Of a stretch of 64,000 nt of DNA, positions 58,395 to 64,000 are shown one piece after another. The DNA is from Alteromonas indica (GTDB taxonomy: Bacteria > Pseudomonadota > Gammaproteobacteria > Enterobacterales > Alteromonadaceae). The DNA lies in the NCBI GenBank assembly GCA_003056425.1, contig PYVY01000011.1, positions 101,052-165,051 on the forward strand, read 5' to 3'. The position numbers and the translations under genes were made by a program. The notes beneath the pieces were generated by a model, which did not search any database, was not told the DNA's origin, and saw only the letters and a list, made by a program, of their open reading frames with translations. The stretch's first letter is position 1, and each line of letters begins with the position of its first letter.

Positions 58395-60407
58395 ATGAAT
58401 ACTCCGCCAATTACGCCTTCTGCTGGCCAGCTTCATCTTGCTACAGTCCCGGTCACTGAGAGCAATAGCACTCTATTGGCTACTTTACCGGTCAGCGCGC
58501 AGCCTGCGAATGCCAGAATAACTGCTACTGGCGCCGAACAGCTGGCAGTGACCATTGCCGGGGTAAAACACCAATTATCTGTACCACTGGCCTCTTTAAG
58601 CCTCCCGGAAAATGGCAATGAGACTAAGACGAGTATAGCCACCCTCACCGCCAATGCCGTGCGGGGGCTCACCGTAGATAACAGCCTGATAACCCGTTTA
58701 AATGACAATCAGGCGCTGGTTTCTACGGTAAAGGCGCACAGCTTTTCGGTTATCTTAGATGCTATTGATAAAAATAACTTTTTAACCAAAATGAGCCACG
58801 CTGCAGGAGCGTCGTCCAAGCCGCTTCTTAGCTTGCCAGTGACGGTGCAGGTACATTCTGCGACTTCTTTAACCGTAACAGCACAAACCCTCGCTCGCCC
58901 GGCGACCTTAAGCCTGGCCCAGCCGACTGCCATAGATAACGGCACCGCCACCCTTCAATGGAACAGTAAAGCGCAGACGCTTGAGGTATTCCAGCCAACG
59001 CTAACAACACCCGCTACAGTAAAGCAGGTTGCCCCTAACGATACGATGCTCAATAAGGCCTTGGTTGCCCACACCCTTAAAACAAGCGCAATGCATTTCG
59101 AGCGGCCCACTGCCCGCTTCAGCGAGCAGCTTACACAGCAGCTTCACGGCCTGAGCGCGGCAATTGCCAAAGGGCCGCTGAGCCTCTCCTTAATGAATAA
59201 CACGGTTTCTGTTAGCTACCCGAGTTGGCAACCAAGCGCTTTATTACGCACCCCAGAGGGAAGTTTCGCCGCCCTGCCCACCACCTCAATTTCCAAGCAG
59301 CTCGAACAACAACTGCCCACATTGCATGCACAACAGGGTCAAACCGCTACCGCTGGTACGGCTACGGCTGATGCGCTAGCTACTGAGCCCCGCCTGCAAG
59401 GGCTGCACCTGACCCGAGAGCAGGCTAATACGCTGCAACAGCAAATTCCTCTATTAGCAAGACGGCTTCTGGCTGATACCGGCTCTACCAATCAGGCGTT
59501 AAATCAGCTTTTTAACCTATTGAAGGGGCCAGCCAACAGCAGCGACATTCAAACCAGGCAGCTTTTCAGCCAATATGAACAACTGCTAAAAACGTCGCCC
59601 GACACGACTGCAGCAATGGATAGCAAGGGCCAGCCTTCGCCGTCTTCTGTGCAGTCGCAACCCTCAATAAACCAGTTACAGGCGCTATTTAGCGCTACCA
59701 GCCTGCCCGTTACACCAGCCAGCCTTAGCGCATCGTCCACGCCCACTAATTTTGTTACTGCGTTAGTTAGCTTGTTGCAATTAACCCTTACCGGTAAGGC
59801 TGCTAGCCAGGCTGCGGTGGTCAGAACTGAAACCGCCCAGGCAATGGCTGCCAGTACTACTGGCGGAGCCGGTTCGACCAACCCCGCCTTTAGCGCTGCA
59901 GCGATGAGAGCCGGTCAGGAATTAGCCAGTGTCGATCGCCAGGGCGGGCTTTCTGAGGCAATAAAAACACTACTGGCCAACCATCAGGTAACTAAATTAA
60001 CCAATGCCGAAGCGCGTTTACAGGGGCAGGAACAGTTTTATTTTATCTTACCCTTCGCTTCACATAACAAAACGGCGCCAGAGGTATTAATAAAACGCGA
60101 AGACGATCCCACCCAGGACGAGGCCGACAACGCGGGTAAAACGCGAAACTGGCAGCTCACCATGAAACTGGATATCGCGGAGCGCGGCCAATTGCTGGCC
60201 AAATCAACCATTCACCATGACACCGTGACCATAAATTTATATACCTCCACAGACGTGCTTTTGTGCACGGTTGCAGATACCTTACCCTTTCTAATCAAGC
60301 GGTTGGAAACCCTTGGCCTGCATGTTGATAAAAGCAGTGTGCAACGGGGCAAAATTCCCGAGCACTTAGCCAAACGGCCTTACCAGCTTTTTGAGACCCG
60401 CGTATGA
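58395..60407 (+). CDS. FliK-like hook-length control family protein
   Basis: The 670-aa protein has a long, Ala/Thr/Ser/Gln-rich low-complexity body and a C-terminal domain (about residues 555-665) of the FliK C-terminal type: FYFILPFASHN, WQLTMKLDIAERGQLLAK and VADTLPFLIKRLETLGLHV. Such proteins measure hook length and switch FlhB specificity, but this one is not in a flagellar cluster and its exact job is unclear. It overlaps the next gene, an FlhB C-terminal homologue, by ATGA, which supports a functional pair. Confidence 0.82.
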   Translation: MNTPPITPSAGQLHLATVPVTESNSTLLATLPVSAQPANARITATGAEQLAVTIAGVKHQLSVPLASLSLPENGNETKTSIATLTANAVRGLTVDNSLITRLNDNQALVSTVKAHSFSVILDAIDKNNFLTKMSHAAGASSKPLLSLPVTVQVHSATSLTVTAQTLARPATLSLAQPTAIDNGTATLQWNSKAQTLEVFQPTLTTPATVKQVAPNDTMLNKALVAHTLKTSAMHFERPTARFSEQLTQQLHGLSAAIAKGPLSLSLMNNTVSVSYPSWQPSALLRTPEGSFAALPTTSISKQLEQQLPTLHAQQGQTATAGTATADALATEPRLQGLHLTREQANTLQQQIPLLARRLLADTGSTNQALNQLFNLLKGPANSSDIQTRQLFSQYEQLLKTSPDTTAAMDSKGQPSPSSVQSQPSINQLQALFSATSLPVTPASLSASSTPTNFVTALVSLLQLTLTGKAASQAAVVRTETAQAMAASTTGGAGSTNPAFSAAAMRAGQELASVDRQGGLSEAIKTLLANHQVTKLTNAEARLQGQEQFYFILPFASHNKTAPEVLIKREDDPTQDEADNAGKTRNWQLTMKLDIAERGQLLAKSTIHHDTVTINLYTSTDVLLCTVADTLPFLIKRLETLGLHVDKSSVQRGKIPEHLAKRPYQLFETRV

Positions 60408-60715
60408 AAAAACCAGTGAAAAAAGCCATAGGGCTGAAATATGCCAGTCAGAATAAAGCCGATGCGCCCAAGGTAGTGGCAAAAGGTCATGGCGATCTTG
60501 CGCAGGAGATTATCGAGCTGGCGAAGGCATCTGGCATACTGGTGCATGAAGACCCTTACCTTAGCGATATTTTAAACACGCTGGACTTGGGCCAGGAAAT
60601 ACCTGAGTCATTGTATTATGTTATTGCTGAGCTCATTGCATACTCTTATGTTTTACAGGGTAAAAAGCCAGCCGGCTGGGATGTTTTTGGCGATAAGCTC
60701 GATACCCTGATATAG
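60404..60715 (+). CDS. FlhB C-terminal domain-like protein
   Basis: The 103-aa protein resembles the cytoplasmic C-terminal domain of FlhB without its membrane part. IGLKYASQNKADAPKVVAKG matches the FlhB segment around its cleavage loop, but the self-cleaving NPTH motif is absent (QNKADAP here). AQEIIELAKASGILVHEDPY then LSDILNTLDLGQEIPESLY follow the FlhB pattern closely. It is translationally coupled to the FliK-like gene. Confidence 0.85.
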   Translation: MKKPVKKAIGLKYASQNKADAPKVVAKGHGDLAQEIIELAKASGILVHEDPYLSDILNTLDLGQEIPESLYYVIAELIAYSYVLQGKKPAGWDVFGDKLDTLI

Positions 60716-61140
60716 CTTGTCGCCGGGCAAAACAACGTCCCACTGCACAACAATTACCCGAACGGGTTACTGGCCTCAACAGGTTATTTGTTTGGTATAG
60801 TTAAGGGTATCTGTTTTGTACCTCCCAGGATGGAATGTCGCCTCCTCCCGAGCCGTGTGTATTCATTATTTTAGTAACGCAGGAGCGTTTTGCATCAGCA
60901 GGTAGCGCTCAGCTCTTGCTGCTTTAGCCTGTAAGCAATATATCGGCAGCGTTTTTCCAGGCAGAGTTTTTCCAAAGATCAGGCTATATCATTATTGCCC
61001 TGCCATCGGTGTAAGTTAGGTTATTTTTTTTTCGTTACCTACAAAAATGCCCGCCAAGTGGAGTAAAGAGGAAAAACCATGTACATTCGCGAGTGAGTGA
61101 GTGGCAGATCTTGACTAATATAGCTTAAGACTTCTACTTT
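60716..61140. other. Gene-poor region after the FlhB-like gene
   Basis: These 425 bases carry no convincing gene. The only start with a good ribosome site (GAGGAAAAACC before the ATG at 61080) opens a 5-codon frame. The stretch contains T-rich runs (for example near 61,023-61,033) and could be a 3' untranslated region or an uncharacterised small RNA ending in the terminator at 61,141-61,178. Confidence 0.5.
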
Positions 61141-61178
61141 AAACGTACACACTATGTATAATAGTGTGTACGTTTTTT
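61141..61178 (+). terminator. Strong orphan rho-independent terminator
   Basis: AAACGTACACACTAT and ATAGTGTGTACGTTT are perfect complements around a short GTATA loop, followed by TTTTTT on the plus side. No gene lies closely upstream on the plus strand, the FlhB-like gene ending 425 bases earlier. A-run bases before the stem are too few for clear use on the minus strand. Confidence 0.75.
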
Positions 61179-61197
61179 ATATGATAGATGTGATTTC

Positions 61198-61359
61198 TTA
61201 AAAGCGTTTAGCAGGGATGGCTGTGGCGATAGTTGATGTAGCAAGAAATGATGATGCCGCATCAGCAATCTCAGATGGATAAACATCGAGGCGTGGTAAC
61301 CGCTGCGGCGACTCCTTCCAGTCGTTCCTCGCTCCATGCGCTTCGCGCATCTTTTTCAC
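61198..61359 (-). CDS. Small hypothetical ORF, possibly the second half of a frameshifted gene
   Basis: From the GTG at 61359 (or ATG at 61350) this frame encodes about 53 aa: MREAHGARNDWKESPQRLP then LDVYPSEIADAASSFLATST and IATAIPAKRF. The composition looks protein-like and the frame is open up to 61,401, where it overlaps the end of the ORF at 61,383-61,532. No ribosome site precedes its starts. It may be the C-terminal part of the upstream ORF after a -1 frameshift. I do not recognise it. Confidence 0.35.
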   Translation of the reverse strand: MKKMREAHGARNDWKESPQRLPRLDVYPSEIADAASSFLATSTIATAIPAKRF

Positions 61360-61382
61360 TTCGATAGCAGATTCACCGCTGT

Positions 61383-61532
61383 CTAAAGCGTTACCACCAA
61401 ATCAAGGTGTGGGATAGTAAACCTATCCTCATCTAGATTTCTGAGACAAAGAAGATTGCGTAGCAAAACCTCTACCTTGTCAATGCGTTGATTCGCTTCT
61501 AGTAGTTCACTTCTCAATTCATTACTGTCCAT
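61383..61532 (-). CDS. Small hypothetical coiled-coil ORF
   Basis: The ATG at 61532 has a strong GGAGG five bases upstream. The 49-aa product starts MDSNELRSELLEANQRIDKV and continues as one amphipathic helix ending RNLDEDRFTIPHLDLV. The stop at 61383 falls inside the open frame of the following ORF. Together the two frames (61,198-61,532) could be one gene of about 110 codons with a frameshift near 61,385-61,404. Family unknown. Confidence 0.5.
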   Translation of the reverse strand: MDSNELRSELLEANQRIDKVEVLLRNLLCLRNLDEDRFTIPHLDLVVTL

Positions 61533-62098
61533 AGATGCCTCCAGTCAACTTTATTGCATTCTAACTAAAGCTCTCGGTAAAGCACCTGTGTAATGGTACT
61601 GTTTTTGCGGTAGTCGAATTAAAATACGCGCTTATATTCGCCCATTCCGTATTGAAGGTTGCCGGATAGGCATTCATTTTTCTCTATTACTTGCTAAGAC
61701 AAGGGATGTACCAATAATAAGTTGGATTTGGCTAAACTCGATCGGATACTTATAAAAAGAGCCTTATCTGACCTGGCAAGCAGCTCTGTGACATTTCCTG
61801 TCGTTGACTCATAAGAGCTTGAACACCAGCTAAACCATTTAACCTATGTGTTGCATTCATCAATTGAATCCACAACGTGAAGCGGACGGTTAGTTACAGA
61901 TAGTCACACTATTTTGAAGGTTGCAAAAAACTGATATCCAAGAAAAATGATAAAGCTACAAGAATGTTCCAGAGTGACAGAGAACCTTGCTGATTAACAG
62001 AAAAAATAGAATAAACCCAAAAAGAATTGGAAACTTATTTCATTATATTAAGGCCTTAACTAGATGAGAAATGGTGTTTTATGATAACCCTCTATAAT
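61533..62098. other. AT-rich non-coding region before the SDR gene
   Basis: These 566 bases hold no gene I can support. On the minus strand a short frame near 61,748-61,860 (MNATHRLNGLAGVQALMSQ) might be a remnant, but I cannot assign it. The right end has a TATAAT box at 62,093-62,098 that directly abuts the operator at 62,099. Confidence 0.5.
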
Positions 62099-62114
62099 TA
62101 TAACAGTTGTTATA
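62099..62114. promoter_or_regulatory. Inverted-repeat operator upstream of the SDR gene
   Basis: TATAACA-GT-TGTTATA is a perfect 7-bp inverted repeat with a 2-base centre. It sits right after a TATAAT -10 box (62,093-62,098), where a bound repressor would block initiation. Two related copies flank the tetR gene start (63,539 and 63,575). Confidence 0.75.
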
Positions 62115-62174
62115 TTTATCGCGGGGTGCAATACTAATAGGAGTGGTGCAATAAATACTTACTGGATTTTATAC

Positions 62175-62927
62175 ATGAATAATAAGCTCGCTTTAATAGT
62201 AGGCGTTGGATATAGAAACGGTGTTGGAGGAGCTTTGTGCGCGAGTTTGCTTCAGTCTGGTGTAAATGTAATTGCAGTAGGACGTTCTCAGGAAAAACTT
62301 GATAGCTTGTCACAGGATTTGGCTCAATTGGATTGTAAAGGGAAGTTTTTTACGTTGGTATCAGACGTTTCTAATGAAGAAAAAATAGAGGAGATATTTG
62401 AAGCTGTAGACGATAAAGATATGCTATGTGACTTGTTGGTTTATAATGCTGCCGAGCCAAATATTCCGAAAAACTTTCTGGAAATGAAGCCAGAATATCT
62501 TAGAAAAATGTGGCACACCAATTGGCTGACCGCTGCATTGGTCTCTCAACAAGCTATTTCAAGAATGCTGCCTAATAACCGCGGTACATTGATTTATACT
62601 GGCGCAACGGCTTCTACTCGCGGTAACGCCGGATATTCTGCGTTCGCTAGCAGTAAGTCAGGACTTCGTACTTTGTCACAATCGTTAGCCAAAGAATTCG
62701 GGCCTAAAGGGATTCATGTTGTTCACACGATTATCGACGGCATCATCAATGGAACACGTCTAGCAGAATATGGTGATGGAATAGGACAAAAACTATTAAA
62801 CGAACGCGGACTGGATGGCTCGCTCTCTACCGATGCTATAGCTTCTGCCTATCTTTACTTGTATAACCAAGAAATGTCAACGTGGACTCATGAACTTGAT
62901 CTGCGGCCATTCTCCGAAAAGTTTTAA
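62175..62927 (+). CDS. SDR family oxidoreductase with atypical active site
   Basis: This 250-aa protein has a short-chain dehydrogenase fold: a glycine-rich nucleotide loop (IVGVGYRNGVGGALC, a GxxxxxGxG variant), the NAA segment at 91-93 in place of NNAG, and a helix with Lys161. The residue four before the lysine is Phe157 (AFASSK), where classical SDRs have the catalytic tyrosine. Related SDRs with this FAxxK form exist, but their activity is uncertain. The substrate is unknown. It lies downstream of a TetR-type operator and converges with tetR. Confidence 0.88.
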   Translation: MNNKLALIVGVGYRNGVGGALCASLLQSGVNVIAVGRSQEKLDSLSQDLAQLDCKGKFFTLVSDVSNEEKIEEIFEAVDDKDMLCDLLVYNAAEPNIPKNFLEMKPEYLRKMWHTNWLTAALVSQQAISRMLPNNRGTLIYTGATASTRGNAGYSAFASSKSGLRTLSQSLAKEFGPKGIHVVHTIIDGIINGTRLAEYGDGIGQKLLNERGLDGSLSTDAIASAYLYLYNQEMSTWTHELDLRPFSEKF

Positions 62928-62947
62928 AAATATCTCTTAAATAATTT

Positions 62948-63523
62948 TTAATCACTACTAATTATTAGAGGAAGTGTGTTGATAATAGCGTCGAAGGGCT
63001 CCATATTTTGATAACCTCGGCAGAGTATCACGGCCCCTTCTATACAGGAAATGGTTGTGAGAGCGAGCGACTTTGAATACTCTACAGTTTTACCTTGCGA
63101 CAAGAAATGCTCAATAAGGATTTTCTGCCAACGTCCAAATACATCTGCTATAGCCGTTCTCACATGTTCTTCGTGTTCATTTTGTGAGGCTTCAATTGCC
63201 GCAGCAACAATAGGGCACCCTTGCCTAAACGCAGAAGAACGCACGCGTTCATACCATTGCTGAAGAAATAACAATAAACCATTTTTTGCGTCACTAGTCA
63301 GACAGTTTTTCATTGTGATGGCTGCCTGCTCACCTGCCCACTCTATCGCCTCGGTAACTATCTGCACTTTACCATCAGGAAAGTGGTGATAAGTAGAGCC
63401 AAGTGGAGCATTCGCTAATTTAGATACCTCACGGATACTTACTCCTTTTAATCCTCTCGTAGATAATATTGTTGCAGCAGTCTCAATGACGCGCTTCCTA
63501 TTTTCAGCCGAATTCTTACTCAT
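62948..63523 (-). CDS. TetR family transcriptional regulator
   Basis: The 191-aa protein has the N-terminal TetR helix-turn-helix (ILSTRGLKGVSIREVSKLAN, then APLGSTYHHFPDGK at about 40-53) and a helical ligand-binding C-terminus of the LmrA/YxaF type (GCPIVAAAIEASQ). It is divergent from the hydrolase gene, with operators between them, and convergent with the SDR gene. It probably represses itself and both neighbours. The inducer is unknown. Confidence 0.92.
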   Translation of the reverse strand: MSKNSAENRKRVIETAATILSTRGLKGVSIREVSKLANAPLGSTYHHFPDGKVQIVTEAIEWAGEQAAITMKNCLTSDAKNGLLLFLQQWYERVRSSAFRQGCPIVAAAIEASQNEHEEHVRTAIADVFGRWQKILIEHFLSQGKTVEYSKSLALTTISCIEGAVILCRGYQNMEPFDAIINTLPLIISSD

Positions 63524-63538
63524 GAAAATCTCTCTTGT

Positions 63539-63554
63539 TATAACACTTGTTATA
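63539..63554. promoter_or_regulatory. Inverted-repeat operator upstream of tetR
   Basis: TATAACA-CT-TGTTATA has the same perfect arms as the site at 62,099 and differs only in the 2-base centre. It begins 16 bases upstream of the tetR start codon, a position suited to autorepression. Confidence 0.8.
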
Positions 63555-63574
63555 GGATAGCATCGAAAAACAAT

Positions 63575-63590
63575 TAAGACACTCGTTATA
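63575..63590. promoter_or_regulatory. Imperfect third operator at the hydrolase promoter
   Basis: This site matches the 63,539 operator at 13 of 16 bases (right arm CGTTATA). Its end overlaps a TATAAT box at 63,587-63,592 for the rightward hydrolase gene. If that box is used, the transcript would start only a few bases before the ATG at 63603. Confidence 0.55.
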
Positions 63591-63602
63591 ATTTGGTGGG
63601 CA

Positions 63603-63917
63603 ATGAAGGCAGTTCAATATGTTACTAGCGACAATTATCGACTCAAAGGTAATAAGTTTGAGGCTAAATGTAGTTTAAAAGGGAGGGTAATAGTTGCCGG
63701 AGCAACTGGTGTCCCTCAAGGGTTCTATCGTAGGTTTGCGAATTTTGCCAGTGATCGAGGATTTGAAACGATTACATTTGACTACCGAGGAATAGGCGAA
63801 TCTAAACCCGATTCTTTAAAAGGCTTCAGAATGAATCTTCTTGATTGGGGTAAGCTTGATTTAGCGGCAGTAGCCCGATTTCAGATAATAAGTGCACCAC
63901 TCATGGTTAAACGGTGA
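63603..63917 (+). pseudogene. Alpha/beta hydrolase, truncated by an insertion sequence
   Basis: The first 90 or so residues follow the N-terminal part of an alpha/beta hydrolase: RVIVAGATGVPQGFYRRF, then RGFETITFDYRGIGESKP, then GFRMNLLDWGKLDLAAV. After LDLAAV (about 63,870) the sequence stops resembling the family and the frame ends after about 15 unrelated residues. The nucleophile elbow, Asp and His would lie beyond the break, so the product is inactive unless the remainder resumes past the window. The ATG at 63603 follows GGTGGG. Confidence 0.8.
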
Positions 63918-64000
63918 GAAGAGATCAACTGCCTGTTGGTGGTACTCTGTAATCGCCAAAAAACATGAGTAGTTACCATGAGATACAAGCAGTTGATCGA
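63875..64000 (+). mobile_element. Left end of an insertion sequence, running off the window
   Basis: The hydrolase frame breaks at about 63,870-63,880, and the following DNA has a typical short non-coding lead, then start codons near the window edge. The ATG at 63978 gives MRYKQLIE, which resembles the beginning of IS30-type transposases (YxQLxExxRYQI). Another ATG at 63965 gives MSSYHEIQAVDR in a different frame. I cannot fix the exact terminal repeat or family from one end. Confidence 0.45.

Noticed and set aside
60780..61080. Riboswitch-like structure downstream of the FlhB-like gene
   Set aside because: Several short hairpins can be drawn, but no known riboswitch core could be recognised and no gene follows closely downstream.
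61152..61337. A 61-codon minus-strand ORF
   Set aside because: It runs into the terminator stem, has an unnatural His/Leu/Ser-rich product, and conflicts with the better-supported frame at 61,198-61,359.

Overview
The window looks like a chromosomal segment of a marine gammaproteobacterium, most likely Alteromonadales (Alteromonas/Salinimonas-like). This rests on the syntenic dnaE-rnhB-lpxBA-fabZ-skp-bamA-rseP-dxr-cdsA-uppS-frr-pyrH-tsf-rpsB block, a divergent map-glnD-dapD operon, the DUF3549, DUF3301 and DUF3192 genes typical of Alteromonadales/Vibrionales, and a csrB-syd-queF-ppnN neighbourhood. No database search was possible; names rest on motifs, lengths and gene order.

Layout. 1-14,351 (minus strand): the start of dnaE, then lipid A, fatty acid, outer-membrane assembly, isoprenoid, phospholipid and translation genes. 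lpxD, expected between skp and fabZ, is absent. 14,712-19,220 (plus): map, glnD, dapD. 19,281-25,353: yqcA-truC-yqcC, the DUF3549 and DUF3301 genes, a long GGA-rich CsrB-type regulatory RNA with an upstream GacA/UvrY-like box, a GNAT acetyltransferase, a DUF3192 lipoprotein whose 3' end is tandemly repeated, a small coiled-coil protein and syd. 25,455-31,368: queF, a diguanylate cyclase translationally joined to ppnN, a second DUF3192 gene and an HDOD-like protein. 31,634-33,152: NAD-type isocitrate dehydrogenase and a ComEA-like protein.

33,265-50,248 is a cell-surface polysaccharide region: galU, ugd, two family 2 glycosyltransferases and a WecA-like initiating transferase leftwards; a lipoprotein, a KpsD/Wza-type exporter, kpsMTE and rmlACDB (dTDP-L-rhamnose) rightwards; then a POT peptide transporter, a small membrane protein and galE. 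50,408-58,233 (minus) is a complete ccmABCDEFGHI cytochrome c maturation operon with mlaA as its last gene. 58,395-60,715 encodes a FliK-like protein and a free-standing FlhB C-terminal-like protein.

60,716-64,000 differs in character: long gene-poor AT-rich DNA, a strong orphan terminator, two small overlapping ORFs that may be one frameshifted gene, then an SDR gene, a TetR regulator and an alpha/beta hydrolase gene. Three copies of a 16-bp inverted repeat (TATAACA-NN-TGTTATA type) sit at the promoters of these three genes, which suggests a small TetR regulon. The hydrolase gene is cut by the left end of an insertion sequence that runs off the window.

The items most worth a second look are the unusually long CsrB-type RNA, the missing lpxD, the three-operator TetR/SDR/hydrolase module with its IS insertion, the 32-bp repeats that duplicate a gene's stop codon region, and the diguanylate cyclase coupled to ppnN.
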